Notes: generated by a model from the letters alone, not told the origin. 36,299 nucleotides of DNA from DTU078 sp002397345 (GCA_937875545.1 CALLYE010000080.1:1-36299), one strand, 5' to 3'; shown: positions 1-8,133, counted from the first letter of the stretch. Numbers and translations are program-made.

Positions 1-30
1 GTTATTTTTAAGGTATTTAATCAGTTTCAT
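1..30 (-). CDS. Possible 5' end of a gene leaving the left edge
   Basis: An ATG at position 30 on the minus strand opens a frame that reads MKLIKYLKNN before the window ends. A GAGGAAA sequence lies about ten bases upstream and could be its ribosome binding site. A near-consensus promoter 120 to 150 bases upstream points the same way, so a gene here is expected. A short frame of 25 codons (MQIGGADAV...) lies between promoter and start and ends just before the putative binding site; it may be a leader peptide or chance. Only ten residues are visible, so no function can be assigned. Confidence 0.35.
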   Translation of the reverse strand, partial: MKLIKYLKNN

Positions 31-149
31 GCAGATAGTTTCCTCATATTAAACGCCATGCACCGAAGCGCATAAATAGTCCATAAAAATAACGCACGGC
101 GTCCGCACCTCCGATTTGCATTTTTGAAATTTTCACGTTAATGCTTTCT

Positions 150-178
150 ATTATACCAAAAAAAACGGGGCAGGTCAA
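150..178 (-). promoter_or_regulatory. Sigma-A promoter reading out of the left edge
   Basis: On the minus strand TTGACC (178-173) and TATAAT (155-150) are separated by exactly 17 bases. Transcription would start near 143 and run off the left edge through the possible gene start at 30. Apart from this promoter and the hairpin at 222-262, I see nothing coding between 46 and 411. Confidence 0.7.
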
Positions 179-221
179 TAATTCGTGCGAAAAAACACAA
201 GCTGTTGAAAAATTGGTAAAT

Positions 222-262
222 TCGAGCCGCCCATGTGGGGTGGGTACCCACATGGGCGGTGT
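222..262. terminator. Hairpin downstream of the zinc-ribbon gene, terminator-like repeat
   Basis: A 13-bp perfect inverted repeat (CCGCCCATGTGGG at 227-239 and its complement at 247-259) is bordered by TCGAGCCGC. Read on the minus strand it follows the J-domain/zinc-ribbon operon, and the stem is followed by CTCGAATTT, a weak T-tract. The same stem-plus-CTCGA arrangement occurs near 8857-8896 and 11940-11977, so this may be one of a small family of terminator-like repeats. Confidence 0.5.
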
Positions 263-411
263 AGCAAAGAATATTTATATTATTTAATAACGGACGTTAA
301 CACCGTCTGTGCAGATTGCAATTGTAGCTGAATTGTTTTATGTTTTAATTAGACCATGCCTGCGGGGCGCGTGGAGAGCTTCTCCCATCCCCACGTACCA
401 CCGTAACCCTT

Positions 412-816
412 TTATATCTGCACTTCAAACCGGTCGGAGCAGCGGGGACAGCGGACAGAGTGATTGCCCTGCGTTTTAGGCAGCCGAAGCATCGCTTTGC
501 AGTGCGGGCATTTTTTATAGACATGTGTCGAGCGGTCGCGGAACATATCGCGTCGCAGTCTGAAAAATCCGCCGATTTTGCCGAAAAACCGCAGGAAGGC
601 GTCATTTTCGGCGCGCCTTTTTACGCGGCTGCGCGACATCATGCGGAACACCGCCCAAACGAGCAGCGCCATTTGCAGGAAATACAATACGGGCGATTTT
701 ACAAACACGTTGATTAATGCCAGCGCGATACAGACCCATAACAGCACCTGCCCCAGCCGGTCCACACCGTATCTGCCGCCCATAAAAGAAGCGAACCAAG
801 CCTTGAATTTCGACAT
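412..816 (-). CDS. Two-TM membrane protein with C-terminal zinc ribbon
   Basis: The product has 134 residues. Two hydrophobic segments at about residues 22-39 and 43-59 form a membrane hairpin. A basic linker follows, then a C-terminal zinc ribbon with CPHC at 103-106 and CPRC at 123-126. The ATG shares one base with the stop of the upstream J-domain gene (TAATG), so the two are translationally coupled. An in-frame GTG five codons upstream would sit directly on the GGAGGAG sequence and is less likely. The pairing with a J-domain membrane protein suggests a joint role at the membrane, perhaps in protein quality control, but this is inference and no family name is assigned. Confidence 0.8.
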   Translation of the reverse strand: MSKFKAWFASFMGGRYGVDRLGQVLLWVCIALALINVFVKSPVLYFLQMALLVWAVFRMMSRSRVKRRAENDAFLRFFGKIGGFFRLRRDMFRDRSTHVYKKCPHCKAMLRLPKTQGNHSVRCPRCSDRFEVQI

Positions 817-1403
817 TATAACACCACCCACTCCTCCGCGCCCGATTGGGCGGCGGGACTTACATTAATTTGTGCGGTATCGGACTCGCGGCGCGGTGAA
901 TAGTCATTATAACCGATCGGCCCGACAAGCAGCGTGACGATGATGCCAAGCACAAACCGCAGGACAATGATTGCCAATATAATACGTATGAACGGAAAGC
1001 CGAAAAGCCCGGGCGATCTTCTCCGCCTGAATGTATAAAAAGTCCTGCCGTTTTGTTCGGGCCCACTGCGGTCGGCGTTATATCCGCCATTGTAAAATCC
1101 GCCGTAGGGGTTGTAATATCCGCCGTAATAGCCGCCTCCCGGATGCGTATTGCCGGTGCTGGCATCGCCGGCGGACGCGTCGTCCATGCCGCCCCATCCT
1201 TCGGTATGACGGTAGGATTTGCCGCTGCGTATATCCTGTATCTGCATATACGCGGCGTTGAGATTTTTCATTTCCGCTTCCGCGCGTTTGTTGCCGGGGT
1301 TCAGGTCGGGGTGGAATTTTCGTGCGAGCGCTCTGTAGGCGCGTGTTATCTCCTCGTCGGACGCGTCGCGCGTTACGCCGAGCACCGAATATGGATCAGT
1401 CAA
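816..1403 (-). CDS. J-domain protein with C-terminal membrane anchor
   Basis: A J-domain occupies residues 3-60 (DPYSVLGV start, KFHPD with the HPD motif at 31-33). J-domains stimulate the ATPase of an Hsp70 partner. The zinc-finger and C-terminal substrate domains of true DnaJ are absent, so this is a class C co-chaperone. Residues 88-110 are rich in Gly and Tyr, and a membrane segment lies at about 139-164. The start is TTG, supported by AGGGGGG seven bases upstream; GGAGG is also present but almost touches the start. Several overlapping TATAAT-like sequences lie at about 1427-1441 in the divergent spacer, but I find no convincing -35. It is cotranscribed with the zinc-ribbon gene. Confidence 0.88.
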   Translation of the reverse strand: MTDPYSVLGVTRDASDEEITRAYRALARKFHPDLNPGNKRAEAEMKNLNAAYMQIQDIRSGKSYRHTEGWGGMDDASAGDASTGNTHPGGGYYGGYYNPYGGFYNGGYNADRSGPEQNGRTFYTFRRRRSPGLFGFPFIRIILAIIVLRFVLGIIVTLLVGPIGYNDYSPRRESDTAQINVSPAAQSGAEEWVVL

Positions 1404-1540
1404 ACCTCCGCCCCCCTTTTATCAAATATTATATTATATGATAACGTGTAATAATTACGCGCTCACGATGAGATTTAATACGGATTGTAAAAGTTTTTGT
1501 AACATTTGACGTGTGACGCTTAAATTTTTCAAAGAGGTAA

Positions 1541-1569
1541 TTGTAAACGAGGCGCGATTGTGATATAAT
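1541..1569 (+). promoter_or_regulatory. Promoter of the DUF2156 gene
   Basis: TTGTAA (1541-1546) and TATAAT (1564-1569) have a 17-bp spacer, about 60 bases before the ATG at 1629. The gene is divergent from the J-domain gene. Confidence 0.65.
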
Positions 1570-1628
1570 ATAGCAGAATTGACCGTGGGGGCGGAGTCCT
1601 ACCCCTGCATGTAATAATCAAGGATTTT

Positions 1629-2534
1629 ATGCTGCATTTTAAAAAGCTCAACCTTTGCGATATAGATCTGCTCCGTCCGTTTTTTACCGACAGCGCGGTG
1701 CGCGTCGGGCGTAACTGCGATTGTACTGCCGGCGGTACGTTTATGTGGCGCGATTATTTTAAGACGGAATATGTGATATTAGGCGGCTCGTTAATATTCA
1801 AAGTTAAATATTTTGGCGGGGTGGATGCTTTCACCATGCCGCTGTGCGGGGGCAGTTGCCGCGATACGCTCGCAGCCGCAGCCGAATATGCCTCGTCCGA
1901 GGGGCTGCCGCTTGCTTTCTGCGCGGTTGCGGAAGAGGATTTTCCGCTGCTGCGCGATTTGTTTGGCGAGCTGGATTGCCAAACCGAGAGAGCGTGGTCG
2001 GATTATGTATACAACGCCTGCGATCTCGCCGCCCTTACCGGACGCAGGTATTCAGGTCAGCGCAATCATATAAATAAGTTTCATAAATTATATCCGAACG
2101 CCGTTTATGAAGACGTAACCGACGCCAACCGCATGGAGGCGGCAGAATTTATCCGCCGCTGCGGAACGCGCAGTGCGGAGATGTCGCCGTTGGCGCGCGA
2201 AGAAGCGGAAAAAGCCGGTGAGCTGGCGGAGAATTGTGCGCTTTACAGGGCGTACGGCGGATTAATCCGCGTGGACGGCGCCATAGCCGCCGCCGCATAC
2301 GGTGAGATAGTCGGAGAAACTCTGTTCGTGCATGTCGAAAAAGCGGATTTATCGTATGAAGGCGTTTATCCCGTGATTGTGCAGGCATTCGCGTCGAAAT
2401 TTACGGGAGAGCGCGTGAGGTTTATCAACCGCGAGGAGGACGACGGTGTGGATGGCCTGCGGACTGTAAAATTATCATATCATCCGGCGCGATTGATTAA
2501 TAAATATCTGGTGCGAGTTAAGCCGAAAATTTGA
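1629..2534 (+). CDS. DUF2156 family protein (GNAT-like, LPG synthase C-terminal type)
   Basis: The 301-residue protein matches the pattern of DUF2156, the domain that forms the C-terminal catalytic part of MprF lysylphosphatidylglycerol synthases. The N-terminal portion has the family-like FMWRDYFKTEY segment, and the C-terminal part has RFINREEDDGVDGLR followed by KLSYHPARLINKY, also typical. It has no membrane segments, so it is a stand-alone soluble protein and not MprF itself. Such proteins probably transfer acyl or aminoacyl groups, but the substrate is unknown. AAGGA lies six bases before the ATG. It is monocistronic, bounded by its own promoter and by the tRNA-Trp promoter. Confidence 0.8.
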   Translation: MLHFKKLNLCDIDLLRPFFTDSAVRVGRNCDCTAGGTFMWRDYFKTEYVILGGSLIFKVKYFGGVDAFTMPLCGGSCRDTLAAAAEYASSEGLPLAFCAVAEEDFPLLRDLFGELDCQTERAWSDYVYNACDLAALTGRRYSGQRNHINKFHKLYPNAVYEDVTDANRMEAAEFIRRCGTRSAEMSPLAREEAEKAGELAENCALYRAYGGLIRVDGAIAAAAYGEIVGETLFVHVEKADLSYEGVYPVIVQAFASKFTGERVRFINREEDDGVDGLRTVKLSYHPARLINKYLVRVKPKI

Positions 2535-2612
2535 GCAGGACTCTATTATTAATTGAGCAGGAAATTTACATGCCGATTTTTGGCGAAGAGCCGGAAAAAA
2601 TGCATTTTTGTA

Positions 2613-2641
2613 TTGACAGCCGATGCTGATTATGATATAAT
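2613..2641 (+). promoter_or_regulatory. Consensus promoter of tRNA-Trp
   Basis: TTGACA (2613-2618), a 17-bp spacer and TATAAT (2636-2641) form a perfect sigma-A promoter ending 25 bases before the tRNA. This strength is usual for stable RNA genes. Confidence 0.85.
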
Positions 2642-2666
2642 AATCGGGTATTATACGAAAATAAAT

Positions 2667-2742
2667 AGGGGTATAGCTCAGCAGGTAGAGCAGCGGTCTC
2701 CAAAACCGCGTGTCGTGAGTTCGATTCTTACTGCCCCTGCCA
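2667..2742 (+). tRNA. trnW: tRNA-Trp (anticodon CCA)
   Basis: The 76-nt sequence folds as a full cloverleaf. The acceptor AGGGGTA pairs with TGCCCCT through one G-U pair. The D arm is GCTC/GAGC. The anticodon stem GCGGT/ACCGC encloses loop CTCCAAA with anticodon CCA, and the T arm is GTGAG/CTTAC with loop TTCGATT. The 3' CCA is encoded. It is a single gene with its own promoter and terminator. The trpS gene is also in this window, at 16538-17743, but is not adjacent. Confidence 0.96.
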
Positions 2743-2761
2743 CATCGGCAAAAATGCCGCG

Positions 2762-2795
2762 AAAAGCCTGTAGATCAAGGAATCTACAGGCTTTT
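2762..2795. terminator. Bidirectional rho-independent terminator
   Basis: A perfect 14-bp stem (2762-2775 with 2782-2795, core AGCCTGTAGAT) has a six-base loop and a T-rich flank on both strands. It ends tRNA-Trp on the plus strand and the efflux operon, whose last gene stops at 2818, on the minus strand. A smaller hairpin (CGGCA/TGCCG, 2746-2759) lies just before it. Confidence 0.9.
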
Positions 2796-2817
2796 CCTTT
2801 TGTTCGTACGCGGAATT

Positions 2818-4479
2818 TTACAATATGCTTGGTATGTCAAGCTGTATAATCCGCTGGCTACCCGTATGCTCATGCAGGCGATGAGAAATGGACAAAACTG
2901 TTCTGCCTTTGGAAGCGTGCTCCAGAGCCTCAATAATTCGATTCTCTGTATCGCTGTCAAGGTTTGCGGTAATCTCATCGAGCAGCATAATCTTGGGAGA
3001 CGCGGCTATCGCTCTCGCAATCGAGAGGAGCTGTAGCTGCCCCTGTGAAAACGCGGCATCTTCAATTGGCGTATCGTATCCTTTTGAAAGCGAAACGATG
3101 TTTTCGTGAAGACCGACAAGCTTCGCGGCGTTTTCAATCTGCTCCCGGCTGATTGCGGGGTCATATAAAGAAATCTGTTCCGCCACCGTTCCTGGCACCG
3201 CATGAAAGGACTGTTCGACATACCCGAAAAGCTTTCGTTTCTGTACATCCGGTATTTTCGCCGCATCCATGCCGTTCACAAGTACTCTGCCTTGGTCGGG
3301 TTGATATAAACCCAGCAGTAAACGGAATATTGTGCTCTTTCCGGCTCCCGTCCTGCCGGTAAACGTAACAGTTTCTCCGTCGTCCACTGTAAAGCACAAA
3401 TCGTTTAAAACAATGCTTTCATTATCGTAGCTAAAATTTACATGATCAAAACAAATACACGGAATATTGTTTGACTCTGACATTTTATCTAAAGCGGCAT
3501 CCGTTGCCTCGCGTTCGGGTTCTCGCAAAAACTCATTGATTCTCTTAACGCCGGCGACAGCGGACTGGATATTTTGAATTTCCATACCGATGCTCTCAAG
3601 AGGTTCGAACACCTTGCCGACATAGGCTATCATCGCCACCGCGGTACCGACGGTTATGCCGAAAAACTGCTGCACCTGACCGCCCAAAGAGGAACCTATC
3701 ATCATTACCGCTATTACACATGAACCGATAAAAATAACGATGGGGGAATAAACAGAATCGTACAGGTTTGATTTGTCCATGGCGCGATAACTTTCCTGAA
3801 TATAGTCGTCGTACTTCTGCTCCATATATTTTTGACGAAACAATGTTTGAATCATACGGATGTTACGGATTGTTTCCGGCAGATGGTTATTCACCTTGCC
3901 TATGGCAACACGGTTATCAAGCTGCGCCCTCAGCATCTTTTTCTGAAACAGACGGGTCATGGCAAATAAAATCGGCGTGACTAATATCATTATCAGCCCG
4001 AGCCCCATGCTTTTATAAAAAATAACCGCCAATATGCTGACCACCTTACAGGTGTCGGCAAACATGCTGATAATACCGTTGGTGAAAAGGGAATCCACAA
4101 CATCCACATCATTGACAAACCGCGAGGTGATTTTACCGGATTCGTTCCGCGTAAAATATGAAGCGGGCAGGCGATGCAGTTTTGCGCACATTTCGCTGCG
4201 CAGGCCGTGGGTGATTCTCTGACCGAACACGGTAATCATTACGTTCTGCCCGGCTTCCAGAAGTCCCGAGAGAGCGAGAAAACCGAAGTATAAAAGCGCG
4301 AGATTAAAAAGTATCTGCTGCCCGGCGGTAAGATTATCTATAACGCGTTCTAGAATCAACGGCGGAAAAAGCGCCGTTAAAATCGCACCCGCTATAATGA
4401 TTACGGTCAGCATGGTCATAAGTTTTGAAACGGAAAGAATCCTGCGCAGAATTATACCGAGATTGTTTTTAGTTTTCAT
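2818..4479 (-). CDS. ABC exporter half-transporter, second subunit of a heterodimer
   Basis: The 553-residue protein is a fused membrane/ATPase half-exporter. The type I exporter membrane domain spans about residues 1-310 and the nucleotide-binding domain about 340-553. Walker A is GRTGAGKST at 375-383, Walker B is IMLLDE with the catalytic Glu at 502, and the switch His lies in SISHRL. The signature is FSQGQ in place of LSGGQ, a degenerate form. It overlaps the upstream partner by 11 bases. The ATG at 4479 has GGGAGG eight bases upstream; an in-frame ATG 16 codons earlier has no such site. Together with the partner it fits a BmrCD- or TM287/288-like drug exporter. The actual substrate cannot be read from sequence. 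Confidence 0.9.
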   Translation of the reverse strand: MKTKNNLGIILRRILSVSKLMTMLTVIIIAGAILTALFPPLILERVIDNLTAGQQILFNLALLYFGFLALSGLLEAGQNVMITVFGQRITHGLRSEMCAKLHRLPASYFTRNESGKITSRFVNDVDVVDSLFTNGIISMFADTCKVVSILAVIFYKSMGLGLIMILVTPILFAMTRLFQKKMLRAQLDNRVAIGKVNNHLPETIRNIRMIQTLFRQKYMEQKYDDYIQESYRAMDKSNLYDSVYSPIVIFIGSCVIAVMMIGSSLGGQVQQFFGITVGTAVAMIAYVGKVFEPLESIGMEIQNIQSAVAGVKRINEFLREPEREATDAALDKMSESNNIPCICFDHVNFSYDNESIVLNDLCFTVDDGETVTFTGRTGAGKSTIFRLLLGLYQPDQGRVLVNGMDAAKIPDVQKRKLFGYVEQSFHAVPGTVAEQISLYDPAISREQIENAAKLVGLHENIVSLSKGYDTPIEDAAFSQGQLQLLSIARAIAASPKIMLLDEITANLDSDTENRIIEALEHASKGRTVLSISHRLHEHTGSQRIIQLDIPSIL

Positions 4480-6229
4480 GTGATTCGCCTCCCGTTTGCG
4501 CACGATATAATTCCGCATAAGCGGCATTAGACCGCATTAACTCATCATGGCTTGAAAAAATGCCGGTACCGTTGTCTAAAAACAATACTTTATCAAATGT
4601 GGGAAACAGATAAAGCCTGTGAGAAAACAGAAGTACGATTTTATCCTCCGACAGCGCGCGCAGATTTTCGACGATATTTTGCTCCGTATAGCGATCCACC
4701 GCGGAAAAGGGATCGTCTAAAACTAAAATATTTTGCGCGTTAAAGAGCGTGCGCGCCAGCGCCGTCCGCGCCTGCTGACCGCCCGATAACCGTATGCCGC
4801 TGTTACCCACCGGCGTGGCGGCGCCCTCCGGCATCTGCTTCACCTCCTCGTCAAGACAAACAGCGCATAGGCAGGAGCTGATATCCCGCTGTTTGCCAAG
4901 CCGGATATTTTCCCCGATGCTGTCGCTCATTAGTTCCGGCTGATGACCCATGTATGTAATCAATCTGCTTCGTTCATATTCGCTGAACGAAGACAGCTCC
5001 CGTCCGCTCACACGGAGACTTCCCTCATACGGTACTTCTCCGATAAATGCCTTTCCAAGCGTCGATTTACCGCAGGCAACCGCTCCCGTAACTCCGATGA
5101 TCTGACCGGGATGAGCCGAAAACGAAATGTCTCTTAATATCTGCGGACCGCCCGGCCAGCGAAGCGACATACCGGATACCGCAAGCTCCGTACGCTGCGA
5201 AAAATCCATGTCGGAGGTCGTATCCGGTTCCACATAAGCTTTCATAAGCGGTTTAATCCGCATCCACGAAACCTGCGCTTTTTGTACGGCGTTAAAAAGC
5301 TTTGCCGCTTTTGAGGATTTCAAAGCCATTTTTGTAAAACATGAAAGAAAGGTTGTGAACGCGGCGATATCCCAGCTTACCCATCCGGTTCCCAGTACAT
5401 TTTTAGCGCCGAAGTAAATAATCAGCACCGCGCCGCACATGGAAACGATGTTATAAATCGGCTGCATGGTACTTTCCCACAGATTAGCCGCAACGGCGCG
5501 TTTTTCATAATCCTTCAGATGAGCTTCATATGCTGTGTCACGATTGGGTTCGCAGCCGTAAACACGGTATGTCACCGCGTTTGATACGCGATCCATTGTC
5601 GCGCCGTTCAGTCTTCCGGCACTTTTTTTGTATTCGGAATTATAACGGGTTATAAGCGATTTCAGGCGTGCCGCAATAAGATAAGCGGCAGGTGTAAACG
5701 CGCAGGATATCAAAGTCAGACGCCAGTCGTAAATAAAAAGCATTATGGTATACGCGACAAGCACCACGCCGGTGTCGAATACCTCCGTCGTGAATTTCCG
5801 CATACCTTCCACGCAGGCGTCCACATCGGACACCGCTTTCGTCATTACGGTACCGATATTTTCCCGCTCAAGCTCTGCCCGGTTCATATTGACCAAGCTG
5901 TTATACAGCATATGCCTCATATTACGGCTGGTATTGTTAGCGAACCTGCGCACAAAATATCTTTTGAAACAACGCATAAGCTGCACAACAAGGATAACGG
6001 CAAGATAAGTTATCGTAAGAGATATCATCGCAGCCGAAGTTTGAGATCCTTTCATAATATCAAACAGACATTGCGCCAGCCGTCCCTCAAAATAAGGTCC
6101 GGCGGTCATCCCGATATTATATATAACGCCTGAAATGCTGACTAAAACCAGCGGCCACAGCTCCAACTTGAAATAGGACAGAATGCGGTCGGGCTGTTCT
6201 ACATTTTTTATTCGCCTGTTCTTATTCAT
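4469..6229 (-). CDS. ABC exporter half-transporter, first subunit with Asp in Walker B
   Basis: The 586-residue half-exporter has a six-helix membrane domain at about residues 20-330. Its ATPase domain has Walker A GAVACGKST at 382-390, a canonical LSGGQ signature at 481-485, Walker B ILVLDD at 501-506 and SHRL with the switch His at 537. Asp506 replaces the catalytic Glu, as in the degenerate-site subunit of heterodimeric exporters. The partner supplies an intact Glu but a degenerate signature. The two would therefore form one active and one impaired ATP site. It overlaps the MarR gene by 8 bases and the second subunit by 11, so the three genes form one tight operon under the operator at 6731-6764. 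Confidence 0.92.
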   Translation of the reverse strand: MNKNRRIKNVEQPDRILSYFKLELWPLVLVSISGVIYNIGMTAGPYFEGRLAQCLFDIMKGSQTSAAMISLTITYLAVILVVQLMRCFKRYFVRRFANNTSRNMRHMLYNSLVNMNRAELERENIGTVMTKAVSDVDACVEGMRKFTTEVFDTGVVLVAYTIMLFIYDWRLTLISCAFTPAAYLIAARLKSLITRYNSEYKKSAGRLNGATMDRVSNAVTYRVYGCEPNRDTAYEAHLKDYEKRAVAANLWESTMQPIYNIVSMCGAVLIIYFGAKNVLGTGWVSWDIAAFTTFLSCFTKMALKSSKAAKLFNAVQKAQVSWMRIKPLMKAYVEPDTTSDMDFSQRTELAVSGMSLRWPGGPQILRDISFSAHPGQIIGVTGAVACGKSTLGKAFIGEVPYEGSLRVSGRELSSFSEYERSRLITYMGHQPELMSDSIGENIRLGKQRDISSCLCAVCLDEEVKQMPEGAATPVGNSGIRLSGGQQARTALARTLFNAQNILVLDDPFSAVDRYTEQNIVENLRALSEDKIVLLFSHRLYLFPTFDKVLFLDNGTGIFSSHDELMRSNAAYAELYRAQTGGESHEN

Positions 6230-6698
6230 TATGGGTATTGCCCTCCATAAAACGCTCTGTCAGATGCGGGAAACCCGCCTTGCTTTCGGTTTTTGAACGA
6301 ATATAAAGTATATTGAGAATACGGCAAAATTCCGCGTTATCCTGAGGGGTTAAAGCTTCCTCCAGCCATACATAATATAAAGCTTCGACAGAAGCTTTGG
6401 AATTTTTCAATGTATCGGCCAATTCCGTAGCATAGAGCAGTTGACTGCGCCCGTCGGACGGATTCGGTTTTCTGAAAAGATATCCTTTCGCTTCAAGGCT
6501 TGCGGCACGGCGAGCCGCGGCTCCCTTATCAAGACTCAGAATTTCCCGGATCGACGCCTGTGTTATTCCCGGATTTTTACGCACCACATGAATAAAATCA
6601 TATTCCGCTGTCCCTATCCCATCAATTTTCAACATGCGTGTTGTAAACTTGCTTACTTCGCGGGCAATTTTCGTTATCTGGCGTTTTGTACTATCCAT
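6222..6698 (-). CDS. MarR family transcriptional regulator of the efflux operon
   Basis: The 158-residue protein has the MarR winged helix-turn-helix layout: an N-terminal dimerisation helix, a recognition region around SIREILSLDKGAAARRAASL, and a wing with PSDGRSQLLY resembling the family DRR motif. MarR proteins bind palindromic operators as dimers and are usually released by small ligands that the adjacent pump exports. The ATG at 6698 has GGAGG ten bases upstream. An in-frame start 15 codons earlier lies inside the operator and is rejected. The gene overlaps the first ABC subunit by 8 bases and is first in the operon, so autoregulation is likely. Confidence 0.9.
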   Translation of the reverse strand: MDSTKRQITKIAREVSKFTTRMLKIDGIGTAEYDFIHVVRKNPGITQASIREILSLDKGAAARRAASLEAKGYLFRKPNPSDGRSQLLYATELADTLKNSKASVEALYYVWLEEALTPQDNAEFCRILNILYIRSKTESKAGFPHLTERFMEGNTHNE

Positions 6699-6730
6699 TT
6701 TATTACCCCCTCCGAAATCCCTGAAAAAAG

Positions 6731-6764
6731 GATGTAGTATCATCCAGTTATATGATACTACATC
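6731..6764. promoter_or_regulatory. Inverted-repeat operator of the MarR-ABC operon
   Basis: GATGTAGTATCAT (6731-6743) and its exact complement (6752-6764) form a perfect 13-bp inverted repeat with an 8-bp spacer. The upstream half-site contains the promoter -10 hexamer, so a bound dimer would block transcription. Position and symmetry fit a MarR site. Confidence 0.82.
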
Positions 6765-6780
6765 TTCTTCATAAAGTCAA
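6752..6780 (-). promoter_or_regulatory. Promoter of the MarR-ABC operon
   Basis: On the minus strand TTGACT (6780-6775), a 17-bp spacer and TATCAT (6757-6752) form a good sigma-A promoter. Its -10 lies inside the operator half-site, and transcription would start near the operator centre. Confidence 0.8.
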
Positions 6781-6830
6781 TATATCGCATGGCTTAAGGA
6801 TATCGACTTAATTATTGTTTGCAGGCTTTT

Positions 6831-7250
6831 TTATACTGTAAAGAGTTTACACGGGATGGTTAAAAACACATCATTATTAACTTTGAACCCAAGCTTTTCG
6901 TAATAACCTGATATTTCTTTTGTCGTTTGAACTAACCATTCCGATTTTGGGAAATGCGCGATGCAGCATTTTACCAATTCTTTGCCTATGCCTTTGTTTT
7001 GGAATTCCGGCAGGACAAGCAGATCATAAATCACGGACCTGAACATTTTATCGCTCAATACCCGTACCGCACCAATCAAACGCCCGTTTTCCCATGCCGA
7101 AATTACAAGAGTGGAATTAATGAACGGAACATTGTAATTATTTATCATGTCGGGGGTTTCCGAGCCATCTGACCAACCTACCGATACAAATAATTTTTGT
7201 AATTGTTCGCATGGCAAATCTTTTTTTGTGTCGTTAATAATAATATACAT
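6831..7250 (-). CDS. GNAT family N-acetyltransferase
   Basis: The 139-residue protein has the GNAT core. The strand LIGAVRVLSD leads to VIYDLLVLPEFQNKGIGKEL, with the acetyl-CoA pyrophosphate loop QNKGIG, and the C-terminal motif is ISGYYEKLGF. Its compact size and YYEKLGF motif resemble small amine or aminoglycoside acetyltransferase relatives. The substrate is unknown. The ATG at 7250 has GAGG seven bases upstream; an ATG four codons earlier lacks a site. It is A+T-rich compared with neighbouring housekeeping genes, suggesting transfer. It precedes the efflux operon on the same strand, but that operon has its own promoter. Confidence 0.88.
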   Translation of the reverse strand: MYIIINDTKKDLPCEQLQKLFVSVGWSDGSETPDMINNYNVPFINSTLVISAWENGRLIGAVRVLSDKMFRSVIYDLLVLPEFQNKGIGKELVKCCIAHFPKSEWLVQTTKEISGYYEKLGFKVNNDVFLTIPCKLFTV

Positions 7251-7330
7251 AATCTGCCTCATATTTTATTATTGATAGCGTTGTGCAAGAAAATATTCAT
7301 TCGGCGGTGTTCAGAATTTTGCTATAGAAA

Positions 7331-7386
7331 GGGCGCGACGAGGGCGTCGCGCCCTACGGCGTGGATGCATAAAATCCACCCGGCGT
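7331..7386 (-). repeat. REP-like hairpin element, copy of the GTAGGG family
   Basis: Read on the minus strand it begins GTAGGGCGCGACG and folds as GGGCGCGACG/CGTCGCGCCC. An adjoining smaller hairpin is GTGGAT/ATCCAC. The layout, including the flanking GGCG.GGAT segment, is repeated at 8929-8990. The rest of the gap 7251-7627 holds no gene that I can support. Confidence 0.75.
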
Positions 7387-7627
7387 AACCTTGTGTCTCC
7401 TGTTTTCCCCGTTCCCAACCCTCGCGTGATATAACGTCCGCACGGCGGTTATAACGTTATTGTTTGTGTGTGCATTTGTGCCGTATGATGGGCGTATAGA
7501 TAAATGGTGTCTTTGGCCCCTTCAGACTGTGCAAAACCGGATTACCCGCCGGCTAAGGGTTCGTGCACGCCCGTCGTATCACGCTACCAACTATTATTAT
7601 CTACTCTTTAGTTATAGAATTTTAGTA

Positions 7628-8089
7628 TTAAAAACACTCAAGCTCGGTCATCCAGTTAAGACTTTGGATTTTGGTGTTGAGCTCACGCAGCTCCTTTGAG
7701 TAATTATCCAGCTCACCCTGCAGCGCGCGTACATCGACGGAGCTGCGGATTTTTATTTCGGAGGACGAATGTCTTGTCACCAGCGAACCCGCTTCGTTTA
7801 TAAAGTCGCGCAATACAGACAGCCGCAGTGTCAACGCGTCGCGCCGCGCGATGAGCGCGGTCATCGTAGTTCCGTCCACGTCTGCAACGCACACGTTTGT
7901 GAGGTTAATCGCCGTGATAAGCGCCTCGAACCGGGTTAAGCAGTCGTTAAGCTCAATCATCAGCTCGTCGGGCAGCTCTTGCGGTACATCGCCTTCTTGC
8001 ACTTTCGCGTTTTGGAGCAGTCGCGCTCGAAGTTGCTCGATACGGCGCCGCAAGTCGGCACGCAGGTTTAACGCTTCCGCAAGTTTCAT
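7628..8089 (-). CDS. DIP1984 family protein
   Basis: The 153-residue protein matches the DIP1984 (septicolysin-like) family. It starts MKLAEALNLRADLRRRIEQL and has the conserved INLTNVCVADVDGTTMTALIARRDAL segment in its centre. It is helical and charged with likely coiled-coil arms and no membrane segment. The biochemical role of the family is not established. GGAGG lies nine bases before the ATG. Its first 24 bases are almost identical to the start of the neighbouring acetyltransferase gene. It lies 44 bases downstream of that gene on the same strand and may be cotranscribed with it. Confidence 0.88.
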   Translation of the reverse strand: MKLAEALNLRADLRRRIEQLRARLLQNAKVQEGDVPQELPDELMIELNDCLTRFEALITAINLTNVCVADVDGTTMTALIARRDALTLRLSVLRDFINEAGSLVTRHSSSEIKIRSSVDVRALQGELDNYSKELRELNTKIQSLNWMTELECF

Positions 8090-8133
8090 TTATATTACAC
8101 CTCCGGTGTTGTTTGATTATTAATAAATATTTT

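Noticed and set aside
2667..2742. A functional link between tRNA-Trp and the trpS tail
   Set aside because: Both are in the window but 14 kb apart with separate transcription; the tRNA has a normal fold and promoter, so nothing ties it to the TrpS change.
6699..6743. An earlier start for the MarR regulator
   Set aside because: It lies inside the operator and over the likely transcription start, and the ATG at 6698 has a good binding site.
7460..7627. A small plus-strand frame and weak hairpins in the spacer after the acetyltransferase promoter side
   Set aside because: There is no binding site or family pattern, and the hairpins have short stems without T-tracts.
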